A stretch of 64,000 bases of DNA, taken from DAOUBF01 sp034432795 (lineage in GTDB: Bacteria > Chloroflexota > Anaerolineae > DSLN01). The stretch spans positions 56,184 through 120,183 of the forward strand of contig DAOUBF010000003.1 of NCBI GenBank assembly GCA_034432795.1, written 5' to 3'. Both the position numbers and the translations under genes were made by a program. Below, piece by piece: positions 27,605-38,819 of this stretch; position 1 is the stretch's first letter; each line of letters opens with the position of its first letter. The notes under the pieces were generated by a model. The model did not search any database. It saw nothing but the letters and a program-made list of their open reading frames with translations, and was not told the origin of the DNA.

Positions 27605-28096
27605 TTATTCAAACTCCTCGCGCTGCTGTTTGTGCGCCAGGCGACGGCGGCGGCTCTCCAGGGCCTGTTCGGGCAGCTTAAGCAGGCGCAGGGTCACCAG
27701 CGCCAGCAAAGTGGCGATCACGGCAAGCAGATACGCCCCCAGCGCAGAAGCCACCGCCACCGCCGCCACCGTCCAGAGGCCGGCGGCGGTCGTCAGGCCG
27801 CGCACCTCGCCGGCCTCGCGCAAGATCACGCCAGCGCCCAGGAAACCGATGCCCTGCACCAGGCCCGCGAACACGCGCGCCGTCTGCTCGGCAGCGGAAT
27901 CGGTCGCCAGCCGCGCCACCTCCAGCCCCAGGAGCATGAACAGGGCCGTGCCCAGGCCGAACAGCACGTGGGTGCGGAAGCCCGCCGCCTTGCCGCCCGT
28001 CTCGCGCTCCCAGCCGATCACCCCGCTGAGCACCACAGCCAGCGCCAGGCGGGGGAGATACGTCATGAGTTCAGGGGAAAGAAAGAGGGGGTTCAT
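27605..28096 (-). CDS. MgtC/SapB family membrane protein
   Basis: The 163-residue protein has four to five membrane helices and the MgtC signature: LAVVLSGVIGWERETGGKAAGFRTHVLFGLGTALFMLLG, then the GIGFLGAGVIL helix and RGLTTAAGLWTVAAVAVASALG. The R-T-H and D-type residues of the conserved core are present. MgtC-type proteins occur in magnesium homeostasis or membrane-potential control; no PhoPQ or Mg2+ leader features were seen. Its ATG overlaps the guaB stop by 4 bp, so it is translated after guaB. Confidence 0.88.
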   Translation of the reverse strand: MNPLFLSPELMTYLPRLALAVVLSGVIGWERETGGKAAGFRTHVLFGLGTALFMLLGLEVARLATDSAAEQTARVFAGLVQGIGFLGAGVILREAGEVRGLTTAAGLWTVAAVAVASALGAYLLAVIATLLALVTLRLLKLPEQALESRRRRLAHKQQREEFE

Positions 28097-29538
28097 AGCC
28101 GCTCAACATCGTGCGGGCCGCTTTCGCGAACACCGGCAGGCGTCATCTGAATGAACTCGGCCTTCTCCTGCAACTCGGCGATGGTCCGGGCGCCACAGTA
28201 GCTCATGCCGGAGCGCAGGCCGCCTACAAGTTGCTGCAAGACCTCAGCGACCGCACCGCGATAGGGCACCACGGCTTCCACACCTTCGGGCACCACCTTC
28301 TCCCAGTCCTGGTCAAAGGTGTCCTCCCCATGTTCCAGAAGTTCACGGCTGATCGTGGCGCTCAGCGAGGCCATGCCCCGCGTCACCTTGACCTTCTGCC
28401 CATCGCGGATCACTGTCGCGCCGGGGCTTTCCTCGGTCCCGGCCAGCAGGCTGCCCAGCATGACGGTTGAGGCGCCCGCTGCCAGCGCCTTGACGATGTC
28501 GCCGGAGGTGCGAATGCCGCCGTCGGCGATAATGGGCAGATCGTAAGCGCGGGCCGCCTCCGCGCACTCAGCGATGGCCGTGAGTTGGGGCACCCCGCTG
28601 CCGGTCACGATACGGGTGATGCAGATGCTGCCCGCGCCCACGCCCACCTTCACGGCATCCACGCCCGCCTCGGCCAGGTCGCGCACCCCCTCGGCAGTGG
28701 CCACATTGCCCGCGATCAGTTCCACGTCACCGAACTCGCGGCGGATGCGGCGGATCATGGCCAGCATATGGTCGGCGTGGCCGTGCGCGATGTCAATCAC
28801 CAGGGCGTCGGCGCCGGCCTCCAGAAGCAGCCGCGCCCGTTCAACATCCGCAGCATGGACACCGATCGCGGCGGCGACGCGCAGGCGCCCCTTCGCGTCC
28901 TTGGAGGCATGAGGGTGCTGGGCCAGCTTGGTGATGTCCTGGGCGGTGATCAGCCCGGCCAGCCGTCCCTGGGCATCTATCAGGGGCAACTTCTCAATGC
29001 GGTGTTCGTGGAGCAGCCGCTTGGCCTCCTCCAGAGAGATCCCCTGGGGCGCGGTCACCAGCCGTTCGCGTGGCGTCATCACCGCCGTCACGGGCTGTTC
29101 GGCGTCAGGCGCGAAGAGCAGGTCGCGGGTGGTGACAATACCGACCGGGCGGCGCTCGCTATCCACGATGACCACGCCGCCGATGCCGCGCTCGGCCAAC
29201 GCCGCCCGTGCCTGCCCCACTGTGGCCTCCGGCGGCAGTGTGAACGGGTCTTCCACTACAAAGCTCTCGGCGCGTTTCACGCGGGCCACCTCAGCGGCCT
29301 GGCGGGCCGCCGGCAGGAAGCGATGGATCACGCCGATCCCGCCCGCCCGCGCCATGGCAATCGCCATGCGTCCCTCGGTCACCGTGTCCATATTGGAACT
29401 GACAATGGGGATGTGCAGCGTGATATGCCGCGAGAAGCGGCTGGACGTGTCCACATCCCGGCGCGAGGGGATGGGCGAGCGTTGGGGCACAAGCAACACA
29501 TCGTCAAACGTCAGGCCAGGCTCTTTACGTATCCTCAT
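28093..29538 (-). CDS. guaB: Inosine-5'-monophosphate dehydrogenase
   Basis: This enzyme oxidises IMP to XMP with NAD+, the committed step of GMP synthesis. The 481-residue protein starts LTFDDVLLVPQRSPIPSRRDVDTSS and has two CBS domains (about residues 95-205). The catalytic loop is KVGVGAGSICITRIVTGSGVPQ, with the active-site Cys, and the flap motif and phosphate site (IADGGIRTSGDIVKALAAGASTVMLGSLLAGTEESPG) follow. I set the start at the ATG 29538, preceded by GGGAGTGG. The mgtC-like gene overlaps its 3' end. Confidence 0.96.
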   Translation of the reverse strand: MRIRKEPGLTFDDVLLVPQRSPIPSRRDVDTSSRFSRHITLHIPIVSSNMDTVTEGRMAIAMARAGGIGVIHRFLPAARQAAEVARVKRAESFVVEDPFTLPPEATVGQARAALAERGIGGVVIVDSERRPVGIVTTRDLLFAPDAEQPVTAVMTPRERLVTAPQGISLEEAKRLLHEHRIEKLPLIDAQGRLAGLITAQDITKLAQHPHASKDAKGRLRVAAAIGVHAADVERARLLLEAGADALVIDIAHGHADHMLAMIRRIRREFGDVELIAGNVATAEGVRDLAEAGVDAVKVGVGAGSICITRIVTGSGVPQLTAIAECAEAARAYDLPIIADGGIRTSGDIVKALAAGASTVMLGSLLAGTEESPGATVIRDGQKVKVTRGMASLSATISRELLEHGEDTFDQDWEKVVPEGVEAVVPYRGAVAEVLQQLVGGLRSGMSYCGARTIAELQEKAEFIQMTPAGVRESGPHDVERL

Positions 29539-29561
29539 AAGCCACTCCCTACCCTCCCAAG

Positions 29562-29613
29562 CGCGAGGCGCGCAATGTTGGCGCGCGTCTCGTCGCACAC
29601 AACACAAATTATA
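29562..29613 (-). promoter_or_regulatory. guaB promoter and leader inverted repeat
   Basis: On the minus strand a perfect TATAAT (complement of 29608-29613) lies 70 bp upstream of guaB, with a poor -35. Just downstream is an imperfect inverted repeat (GCGAGGCGCGC, 29564-29574, against GCGCGCGTCTCGT, 29582-29594) that could fold in the mRNA leader. No known purine riboswitch was recognised. Confidence 0.5.
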
Positions 29614-29633
29614 CATGACAGCAGGGCAGGATG

Positions 29634-29695
29634 AAATAGGACGGAGGACGGACGACAGCGTGTTGGCCGTCCCTCCTCCGTCCTCCGTTCTCAAT
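29634..29695. repeat. GGACGGAGGACGG-type dispersed repeat (family D)
   Basis: An inverted arrangement of GGACGGAGGACGGACGAC and CCTCCGTCCTCCG, in the guaB-fabH spacer. Related sequence is found at 40008-40103 inside the 5' end of the UbiB-like gene and weakly at 26505-26530. Confidence 0.55.
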
Positions 29696-29705
29696 GGGGG
29701 TGAAT

Positions 29706-30887
29706 TTACTTCTCCGAGGCTGTCGCCGGGCCTTTAAGCCAGGATTCCAGCCGTCGCCAGAAGCGGCGCCAGGCCGAGCGCAGCGCCGCCCACCAGTAGC
29801 GCACCGCGTGCGCCCGTTGCTCCAGCGGCGACGCCGGCGGCGGCGTCGGCACCCATTTGATCGTCGCCGCGCCCCATGTCAGGCCCGCGCCAAAGGCCAC
29901 CAGCACAATAATGTCGTCTGCCTTGATCCGCCCCGATTCAATGGCCTCGCACAGGGCAATGGGGATAGAGGCGCTGGAGGTATTCCCATAGCGCTCAATG
30001 TTGACGTACATCTTCTCCATGGGCATCCCCAGGTTGCGCGCCGCCGCCTCAATAATGCGGATATTGGCCTGATGGGGGATGACCAGGGCGATATCCTCCA
30101 GGGTCAGCCCGGCGTCCTCCACCACGCTGCGCGTGGCCTGGGCCATCACGCGGGTGGCAAAGCGGAACACCTCGCGGCCGTTCATATGGATCTTGTGCAT
30201 CCCGTTCAAGACGGTGGTCGGGCTGGGGGGATAGCGGCTGCCACCGCCGGGCAGCGCCAGCAACTCGCCGCCGGAGCCATCGGAGCGCAACAGCGTGGTG
30301 AGCACGCCACCGGGCATGTTGCTCGCCCGCAGCACCACCGCACCCGCTCCATCGCCGAACAGAATGCACGTCCCCCGGTCCTGCCAGTCCACGATCCGCG
30401 ATAGCGTCTCCGAGCCGATGACGAGCACCGTATCGGCGGCGCCAGAGATGATGGTCTGGGCGGCGAGGCTCAGGGCATAGACAAAGCCGGTGCACCCCGC
30501 GCTCAGATCAAAGGCGCCCGCATTCTCCGCCCCCAGCCAGTCCTGGACCAAGCAGGCCGTGGCCGGGAACAGATACTCTGGCGTGGCCGTGGCAACGATG
30601 ATCAAATTGAGGTCGGCGGGGCTGACGTTGGCCACCTCCAGGGCGCGTTTGGCCGCTCGCAGCGCCAGCGTCGCAGTGGAGTCCTTCGCCCCGGCAATGC
30701 GTCGCTCGCGGATGCCCGTGCGCTCCCGAATCCAGGCGTCCGAGGTATCCACCATCTGGGCGATCTCGTCATTCGTCATCACCCGCGTAGGCAGGGCCAT
30801 GCCCCAGCCAATGATATGGGCATAGCGCGATCTGCCATTGCGCCCATTAGACCCACGACCGTTTGATTTGCCTTGATGGTCTGCCAT
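29706..30887 (-). CDS. fabH: Beta-ketoacyl-ACP synthase III
   Basis: FabH condenses acetyl-CoA with malonyl-ACP to start fatty acid synthesis. The catalytic triad is visible: Cys in DLSAGCTGFVYAL, His in IPHQANIRIIEAAA, and Asn in ERYGNTSSASIP. The C-terminal GAGLTWGAATIKW is the usual family end. After it there are about 47 extra residues (PPASPLEQRAH... RRFWRRLESW...), Arg/Trp-rich, unlike standard FabH. The basic N-terminal stretch (about 20 residues, Gly/Arg/Asn-rich) is also atypical. It lies 30-40 bp downstream of fabF in a two-gene operon. Confidence 0.93.
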   Translation of the reverse strand: MADHQGKSNGRGSNGRNGRSRYAHIIGWGMALPTRVMTNDEIAQMVDTSDAWIRERTGIRERRIAGAKDSTATLALRAAKRALEVANVSPADLNLIIVATATPEYLFPATACLVQDWLGAENAGAFDLSAGCTGFVYALSLAAQTIISGAADTVLVIGSETLSRIVDWQDRGTCILFGDGAGAVVLRASNMPGGVLTTLLRSDGSGGELLALPGGGSRYPPSPTTVLNGMHKIHMNGREVFRFATRVMAQATRSVVEDAGLTLEDIALVIPHQANIRIIEAAARNLGMPMEKMYVNIERYGNTSSASIPIALCEAIESGRIKADDIIVLVAFGAGLTWGAATIKWVPTPPPASPLEQRAHAVRYWWAALRSAWRRFWRRLESWLKGPATASEK

Positions 30888-30927
30888 AGCACTCCTCACT
30901 TTCGCCGTCAGTGGTCAGTTGTCAGGG

Positions 30928-32196
30928 CTACTGGCCATTGACCACTCCGAACACCAGCGAGGCGTTGTGCCCGCCGAAGCCGAAGGAATTGGACATGACC
31001 ACCCGCACCGGGACACGCCGGGCGACATTGGGAATGTAGTCCAGGTCGCACTCCGGGTCCGGGTACTCGTAATTGATCGTCGGCGGCAGGATGCCGTTCT
31101 CCAACGCCTTGACGCAGATCAGCGCCTCCACCGCGCCTGCCGCGCCCAGGAGATGGCCGTGCATAGATTTGGTAGAGCTGATGGGAATATCGTAGGCGCG
31201 TTCACCGAAGACCGTCTTGATCGCCCTGGTCTCCGTCTTATCGTTTAAGATGGTGCTCGTCCCGTGCGCATTAATGTAATCCACTGCCTCCGGCCCCAGC
31301 CCGGCATCCTCCAACGCCAGGCGCATGGAGCGCACGGCGCCGTCGCCGGTCTCGTCTGGCGCGGTGATATGGAAGGCATCGGCGCTGGCCCCATAGCCCA
31401 ACACCTCCGCGTAAATGTGCGCCCCGCGCGCTTTGGCGTGCTCCAACTCCTCCAGCACCAGGATGGCTGCGCCCTCCCCCATGACGAAGCCATCGCGCTG
31501 GGCATCAAAGGGGCGTGAAGCGCGCTCCGGCGCGTCGTTGCGCGTGGAGACCGCCCCCATGACGTTGAAACCGGCCAGGGCGACCGGCACGATCCCCGCC
31601 TCCGCGCCCCCCGCCAGGATCACATCGGCGGCGCCACGCCGGATGATCTCGGTGGCCTCGCCGATGGCGTTCGCGCTGGAGGCGCAGGCCGAGGTCACGC
31701 ACATATTCGGCCCTTTCAGCCCGAAGAGGATGGCCACCTGGCCGGGTGCGGTGTCGGGGAGCATCATGGGGACAAAGAAGGGACTGACCCGGCTGGGGCC
31801 ACGCTCGCGCATGAGGTCCACTGTGGCCGTGATCGTGCCGATGCCGCCGATGCCTGAGCCGATGATCACACCGATCCGGGTGCGGTCTTCGTGCTCCAGG
31901 TCAAGCCGGGCGTCCTCTAGCGCCTGGCGGCTGGCGACGACCGCAAACTGGGTGAAGCGGTCCATCCGGCGGGCCTCCTTGCGCCCCAGGTGGGCCTCCG
32001 GATCAAAGCCCTTCACTTCCGCCGCGAATTGGGTGACAAAGGGGGAAGGGTCAAACAGGGTGATGCGGGCCACGCCGCTCTTCCCTGCGATACAGGTCTC
32101 CCAGGTGCTGGCTACATCGTTGCCCAGCGGGGTCAACGCGCCCAGGCCGGTGATCACTACCCGCCGCCGGGGCCGGGTTCCATTGGTCGCTTGCAT
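30928..32196 (-). CDS. fabF: 3-oxoacyl-ACP synthase II
   Basis: FabF elongates acyl-ACP with malonyl-ACP. The 422-residue protein begins RRVVITGLGALTPLGNDVASTW and has the Cys nucleophile in CVTSACASSANAIGEA. The two His residues are in NAHGTSTILNDKTET and STKSMHGHLLGAAGAVEA, and the end SNSFGFGGHNASLVF is diagnostic of the KAS I/II family. It has a strong promoter (32320-32349) and is followed by fabH. No acyl carrier protein gene is within the window. Confidence 0.96.
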   Translation of the reverse strand: MQATNGTRPRRRVVITGLGALTPLGNDVASTWETCIAGKSGVARITLFDPSPFVTQFAAEVKGFDPEAHLGRKEARRMDRFTQFAVVASRQALEDARLDLEHEDRTRIGVIIGSGIGGIGTITATVDLMRERGPSRVSPFFVPMMLPDTAPGQVAILFGLKGPNMCVTSACASSANAIGEATEIIRRGAADVILAGGAEAGIVPVALAGFNVMGAVSTRNDAPERASRPFDAQRDGFVMGEGAAILVLEELEHAKARGAHIYAEVLGYGASADAFHITAPDETGDGAVRSMRLALEDAGLGPEAVDYINAHGTSTILNDKTETRAIKTVFGERAYDIPISSTKSMHGHLLGAAGAVEALICVKALENGILPPTINYEYPDPECDLDYIPNVARRVPVRVVMSNSFGFGGHNASLVFGVVNGQ

Positions 32197-32319
32197 GGGT
32201 CTCTCCTTGAGGCATTAAACACGCGATAGCGCGTGAAGATACGGGCGAAATAGTGCCCTGTCTTTACAGGATAAATCTTGCTGCACACCGTTGGATAGAA
32301 CGGTCGCCCCGTCCACCTG

Positions 32320-32349
32320 ATTATAATCGCAACCCCGATATATAGGCAA
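32320..32349 (-). promoter_or_regulatory. Sigma70-type promoter of fabF-fabH
   Basis: On the minus strand TTGCCT (complement of 32344-32349) and TATAAT (complement of 32320-32325) are separated by 18 bp, 125 bp upstream of fabF. Confidence 0.65.
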
Positions 32350-32379
32350 TCAGGGGGCCTCACGAGACGCTGGGCGCTC

Positions 32380-32408
32380 TTGGCATTCCACCCAAATGGG
32401 TGTATACT
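32380..32408 (+). promoter_or_regulatory. Sigma70-type promoter of the ABC importer genes
   Basis: TTGGCA (32380-32385) and TATACT (32403-32408) are separated by 17 bp, about 110 bp upstream of the permease ATG. Confidence 0.7.
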
Positions 32409-32515
32409 TCCCCCGCTACCGGGTCGCGGAACGGTACCCCCGCCCCTGGCAAGCTTATGGACGAGACGGACAGTTACGACAATTTGCCGGATAAACCCGG
32501 CTCCTGGGATCGGCT

Positions 32516-34240
<1,725 letters not shown>

Positions 34241-34276
34241 TCTGAGAACTGACGATTGGATGAGGCAGGTGACACG

Positions 34277-35623
34277 ATGGGAACAAATACGCCGAACGCA
34301 AGTACAACGAGCACAACCGATCGCCGGGAACCTCTCATTGAAGTGCGCAACGTGTCCAAATGGTTTGGCAGGGGCGAACGCCGCATCATCGCCCTGGAGC
34401 GGGTGAACCTGAAGATCTATCCGGGAGAGTTCGTCACCCTGTTGGGCCCCTCTGGCTGCGGCAAGAGCACCCTGTTGCGCATTATCACCGGCCTGGCCCA
34501 ACCCTCCGAAGGTGAGGTGCTCTATCGCGGCCAGCCGCTGCGCGGCGTGAACCCCCACGCCACCATCGTCTTTCAGAGCTTCGCCCTCTATCCCTGGCTG
34601 ACCGTTCAGGGCAACGTGGAGGCCGCGCTTAAGGCCAGAGGCGTGCCCGCAGAGGAGCGCCGTCAACGCGCCCTGGCGCTGATTGATAAGGTGGGCCTGG
34701 ATGGCTTTGAGAACGCCTATCCCCGCGAACTCTCCGGCGGGATGCGCCAGAAGGTGGGTTTCGCCCGCGCCATGGCCGTTGAGCCGGAGTTGTTGTGCCT
34801 GGACGAACCCTTCTCGGCGCTGGATGTGCTCTCCGCTGAAAGCCTGCGCGGGGAGTTGATGGAGCTGTGGACCTCCAAGGCCATTCCTACCCAGGCCATC
34901 CTGATGGTGACGCACAATATAGAAGAAGCCGTGTTCATGGCTGACCGCATTGTCGTCATGGACAAGGACCCCGGCCGCGTGGTCGCCGAACTGGAGGTCA
35001 CCCTGCCCCACCCCCGTCGGCGTAAAGACGTGCGCTTCATCCAGATGGTGGACCAGGTGTATGCGGCCATTGCGGGCAAGACCCAGCCGGAAGAAGTGGA
35101 GTTGGGGTCCGCGCCGGGTGAGCCGGGCAAGACGGAGATGTTGCCCCACGCGCCCATCGGCGCGCTGGCCGGGTTGCTGGAGGTGATCGCCGCCAGCGGT
35201 GGCCGCGCCGATCTGTACGTCCTCGGCGATGAACTGGTCATGGACCTGGACGAATTGTTCCCGGTGGTGGAGGCCGCCGAACGGCTGGGCTTCGCTCAGG
35301 TGGACCGGGGCGATATTGTCATCACGCCGTTGGGCGAGAGCTTCGCCGAAGCGGGCATCCTGGCGCGCAAGGAGATCTTCCGCCAGCGCATCCGCCGCGT
35401 GCCCCTGATCCGCTGGATTTACACCACCCTGCTGCAGGCCGAGGACCACCGCCTGCCGGAGGAGGTGTTCCTGCGTGGCCTGGAGCAGGACTTCACCGAG
35501 GAAGAGGCCAAACGCCAGCTTGAGACGGCCATCAGTTGGGGACGCTACGCCGAACTGTTCGCCTTTGACGATAACACGGACGAACTCTTCCTGGAAGAGC
35601 CGACGCCAGTCCCTGCTGGATAA
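34277..35623 (+). CDS. ABC transporter ATPase with C-terminal AAA-associated domain
   Basis: The 448-residue ATPase pairs with the upstream fused permease. The N-terminal nucleotide-binding domain has Walker A GPSGCGKST, a Q-loop in VFQSF, signature LSGGMRQK, and Walker B LLCLDEPFSALD. The C-terminal 140 residues (LAGLLEVIAASGGRADLYVLGDELVMDLDELFPVVEAAERLGF) match the AAA-associated domain (PF09821) seen in NitT/TauT-like systems. The ATG at 34277 follows AGGCAGGTGACACG, 36 bp after the permease stop. Confidence 0.9.
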   Translation: MGTNTPNASTTSTTDRREPLIEVRNVSKWFGRGERRIIALERVNLKIYPGEFVTLLGPSGCGKSTLLRIITGLAQPSEGEVLYRGQPLRGVNPHATIVFQSFALYPWLTVQGNVEAALKARGVPAEERRQRALALIDKVGLDGFENAYPRELSGGMRQKVGFARAMAVEPELLCLDEPFSALDVLSAESLRGELMELWTSKAIPTQAILMVTHNIEEAVFMADRIVVMDKDPGRVVAELEVTLPHPRRRKDVRFIQMVDQVYAAIAGKTQPEEVELGSAPGEPGKTEMLPHAPIGALAGLLEVIAASGGRADLYVLGDELVMDLDELFPVVEAAERLGFAQVDRGDIVITPLGESFAEAGILARKEIFRQRIRRVPLIRWIYTTLLQAEDHRLPEEVFLRGLEQDFTEEEAKRQLETAISWGRYAELFAFDDNTDELFLEEPTPVPAG

Positions 35624-35657
35624 GTCCGATGGGGACTGTGTGAACCCGGTTACCCTG

Positions 35658-35666
35658 TGTTATAAT
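35658..35666 (+). promoter_or_regulatory. Extended -10 promoter upstream of the P-type ATPase
   Basis: TGT followed directly by TATAAT (35661-35666) is an extended -10 element; no good -35 is seen. It lies 172 bp upstream of the ATPase start in an otherwise GC-rich spacer. Confidence 0.5.
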
Positions 35667-35837
35667 TCTCCTGGCCGATGTGGGGGCGCACGGCTGTGGG
35701 TCCCCACAGGGCTACACTGTTTGCGCTCCCGGAGCAACGGGTTAAGGGTTTGGGGACGCCACACCGTTTACGGTGTGGTATTCGCATCCCTGCTGGTTAC
35801 GGCGCTATTTTGGTGTTAAGAAGAGAGTGATCGCCCT

Positions 35838-38732
35838 ATGTCAGTTAGAGAACATTCCTCTCCTGTGCAGGCGGATGGCCACCGGCCGGGATTAGCTGTC
35901 CAACGGCCGGAGAGCCTGCCGGTGGATGAAGTCGCCAGGGGCTTGCAAACCCCCTTAGATCGGGGACTCTCGTCGGAGGAGGCGCGGCGGCGGCTGCAGC
36001 AATACGGCCCCAACGAATTGCGCGAGCGCCCACGCCCGACGATCTGGCATATGCTGCTGGAGCAGTTCTCCAGCTTCGTCGTGCTCATCCTCATCGCTGC
36101 GGCAGCTATTTCCTTCATCATCGGGCTTCAGGAATACCGCACCCACGGCGACACTACCGAATTCGTGGAAGCCCTGGCCATCCTGGCCATTGTCTTCCTG
36201 AACGCGGTCCTGGGTGTCATCCAGGAGCGCCGGGCCGAGGAGGCCTTTGCCGCGCTGCGCAGGCTGGCCGCGCCAGAGGCCCGTGTGCTGCGCGACGGCC
36301 ACCGCGTGACCATCCCGGCGCGTGAGCTTGTCCCCGGCGACCTGGTGATCCTGGAAGCGGGCAACTTCGTCCCCGCCGACGTGCGCCTGGTGGAGAGCGT
36401 CAACCTCAAGATAGACGAGTCGGCCCTCACCGGCGAATCCATGCCGGTGGATAAGGACGCGGAGACGGTGCTGGAGGACGAGGTGCCCATCGGCGACCGC
36501 ACCAACAGCGCCTTTATGGGCACGACGGTGACCTATGGCCGGGGCATGGGCCTGGTCGTCGCCACCGGCATGCACACGCAGATCGGCCAGATCGCCGAGA
36601 TGATCCAGTCGGTGGAGGAAGAGCAGACGCCCTTGCAACGCCGCCTAGACCAGCTCGGCAAGACGCTGGGCATCGCCGCGCTGATCATCTGTGGTCTGGT
36701 GTTCCTTATCGGCATCCTGCGTGGCCAGCCCCCGCTAGAGATGTTCCTGATCGCCGTGACGCTGGCTGTCGCTGCCGTGCCGGAAGGCCTGCCCGCGATT
36801 GTCACCATCTCGCTCGCCCTGGGCATGCGCGAGATGATCCGCCGCCACGCCCTCATCCGTCGCCTGGCCGCAGTGGAGACCCTGGGCAGCGCCACAGTGA
36901 TCTGCTCGGACAAGACCGGCACACTCACCCAAAACGCCATGACGGTGGTGCGCCTGTATGTCTCTGACCTGCGCCTGGACATCACCGGCGAGGGCTACCA
37001 GCCCATCGGTGAGTTCCGGGTGGATGGGCGGCCCGCCAACCCCAAAGAGCACAGCGAGATTTTGGCGCTGCTCATGGCCTCGCTCCTGTGCAACGACGCC
37101 CGGCTGGAGGTCAGCGGCGAAACCGCTGCGGACGGCGCGGCCCCTGGCCGCCAGACCTACCGCCTGGTGGGCGACCCCACAGAGGGCGCGCTGGTCGTGG
37201 CTGCCGCCAAAGCCGGCCTGTGGCGCGAGCAGGTGGAAGCCCGCCTGCCCCGCGTCGCCGAGGTGCCCTTTGATTCCGCCCGCAAGCGCATGTCCACCAT
37301 CCACCGCGTCCTCTCGGCGGAAAATGTGCCCCCCGATGACCGCATCGCCGAGGTGGAGCGGCTGCTGGCGCTGGTAGATACGCCTTATATCGCCCTGGTC
37401 AAAGGCGCCCCTGATCTCCTGTTGCCCCTGTGCACGCACATCTTTGAGGAAGGGCAGGAGGTGCCCCTTACTGCGGCGCGACGGGAACACATCTTGAATG
37501 TCAACCGCAACCTGGGCCGCGAGGCCCTGCGTGTGCTGGCCGTTGCCTACCGGCGGCTGAGCGATCTGCCTAAACCGGTCACGGCGGAGACGGTGGAGCG
37601 CGACCTGGTGCTCATCGGACTGGTGGCCATGCGCGACCCGGCCCGGCCAGAGGTGGCTCCGGCGATTGAGAAGGCCCGCCGCGCCGGCATCCGCACGGCC
37701 ATGGTCACCGGCGACTATCCCGACACGGCGCGGGCCATCGCCACTGAGATTGGCCTGTTGCGCCAGGATGGGCAGGTGCTCAGCGGCGCAGACATTGAGG
37801 CGCTGAGCGACGAGGAACTGGCACGGGCAGTGGAGCGGGCCGATGTCTTCGCCCGTGTGTCGCCCGCGCACAAGGTGCGCATCGTGGAGGCTTTTCAGCG
37901 CCTGGGCCACGTCGTGGCTATGACCGGCGATGGCGTCAATGACGCCCCCGCCCTGAAGAAGGCCGACATCGGTGTGGCGATGGGCATTACCGGTACAGAT
38001 GTCTCCAAAGAGACCGCCGACATGGTCCTGACCGATGACAACTATGTGAGCATCGTGGCTGCGGTGGAGCAGGGGCGCATCATTTACTCCAACATCCGCA
38101 AGTTCGTGTACTACCTGCTCTCCTGCAACCTGGCGGAAATCGCCATCATCTTCATTGCCACGCTCCTGGGCCTGCCCACGCCGCTGACACCGATCCAGCT
38201 CCTCTGGCTGAACCTGGTGACCGACGGCGCCCCGGCACTGGCGTTGGGGCGGGAGAAAGGCGACCCGGACATTATGGAGCGGCCACCGCGCCCGCCGCGC
38301 GAGCCGGTGATCAACCGCCCTATGCGAATCGCCCTGGCCGTGATCACGGTTGTCCTCACCGCCACCGTGCTGAGCGCGTACGCCCTGGGTATGAACTGGG
38401 GTGGCGTCACCTTGGCCGAGACGATGGCTTTCATGACGCTGGCGCTGTCCGAGCTACCCATTGCCTACACCGCTCGCTCGGAACGCTACCCGCTGCTCAA
38501 GATGGGGGTCTTCTCCAACCCGTCCATGCAGGTCGCCGTGGCGACCTCCTTCGTCCTGCTCATGGCCGTGCTCTATGTCCCCTTCCTGCAGCCTATCTTC
38601 AACACCACGTCGTTGGGGCTGCGCGAGTGGTCGGTGATACTGCCGCTCATCTTCATCCCGGCGTTGGCCGCCGAACTCACCAAGCTCGTTATACAGCAAG
38701 GTGAGCGGCAGCGCGTGGGATCAGGTGCGTAA
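35838..38732 (+). CDS. Cation-transporting P-type ATPase (SERCA/P2-like, probable Ca2+)
   Basis: The 964-residue protein is a full P2-type ATPase: cation ATPase N-domain (residues 25-100), actuator domain with LTGES, M4 with VPEGLPAIV, phosphorylation site DKTGTLT (Asp 358), a nucleotide-binding domain, hinge TGDGVNDAPALKKADIGVAMG, and a C-terminal domain of about six helices. The PEGLP sequence in M4 and the overall likeness to bacterial Ca2+-ATPases suggest Ca2+ efflux; Mn2+ is possible. It is followed by the repeat at 38745-38815 and then the ArsA-like gene. Confidence 0.92.
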   Translation: MSVREHSSPVQADGHRPGLAVQRPESLPVDEVARGLQTPLDRGLSSEEARRRLQQYGPNELRERPRPTIWHMLLEQFSSFVVLILIAAAAISFIIGLQEYRTHGDTTEFVEALAILAIVFLNAVLGVIQERRAEEAFAALRRLAAPEARVLRDGHRVTIPARELVPGDLVILEAGNFVPADVRLVESVNLKIDESALTGESMPVDKDAETVLEDEVPIGDRTNSAFMGTTVTYGRGMGLVVATGMHTQIGQIAEMIQSVEEEQTPLQRRLDQLGKTLGIAALIICGLVFLIGILRGQPPLEMFLIAVTLAVAAVPEGLPAIVTISLALGMREMIRRHALIRRLAAVETLGSATVICSDKTGTLTQNAMTVVRLYVSDLRLDITGEGYQPIGEFRVDGRPANPKEHSEILALLMASLLCNDARLEVSGETAADGAAPGRQTYRLVGDPTEGALVVAAAKAGLWREQVEARLPRVAEVPFDSARKRMSTIHRVLSAENVPPDDRIAEVERLLALVDTPYIALVKGAPDLLLPLCTHIFEEGQEVPLTAARREHILNVNRNLGREALRVLAVAYRRLSDLPKPVTAETVERDLVLIGLVAMRDPARPEVAPAIEKARRAGIRTAMVTGDYPDTARAIATEIGLLRQDGQVLSGADIEALSDEELARAVERADVFARVSPAHKVRIVEAFQRLGHVVAMTGDGVNDAPALKKADIGVAMGITGTDVSKETADMVLTDDNYVSIVAAVEQGRIIYSNIRKFVYYLLSCNLAEIAIIFIATLLGLPTPLTPIQLLWLNLVTDGAPALALGREKGDPDIMERPPRPPREPVINRPMRIALAVITVVLTATVLSAYALGMNWGGVTLAETMAFMTLALSELPIAYTARSERYPLLKMGVFSNPSMQVAVATSFVLLMAVLYVPFLQPIFNTTSLGLREWSVILPLIFIPALAAELTKLVIQQGERQRVGSGA

Positions 38733-38744
38733 CTTCTGTTCACC

Positions 38745-38815
38745 GCAAAGCGCGCTGAGATTGCGGGGGTTTTTGATATGTCTCTGCGAACTCTGCGTTC
38801 TCTGCGGTAAAATAG
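38745..38815. repeat. Dispersed CTCTGCGGT-type repeat (family B), copy 2
   Basis: Starts TTCACCGCAAAGCGCGC and ends CTCTGCGTTCTCTGCGGTAA in the P-ATPase to arsA-like spacer; the right end supplies a TAAAAT box 6 bp before the next ATG. Related to 20690-20768 and 44338-44420. Confidence 0.65.
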
Positions 38816-38819
38816 TGCC

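Larger units (their letters stand above)
32197..32515. other. Divergent promoter region between fabF and the ABC importer
   Basis: This 319-bp stretch holds two back-to-back promoters: the fabF promoter (minus strand, 32320-32349) and the importer promoter (plus strand, 32380-32408). A short acidic leader frame (ATG at 32458, MDETDSYDNLPDKPGSWDRL) precedes and overlaps the permease gene. I found no known riboswitch, although such importers are sometimes preceded by thiamine riboswitches. Confidence 0.5.
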
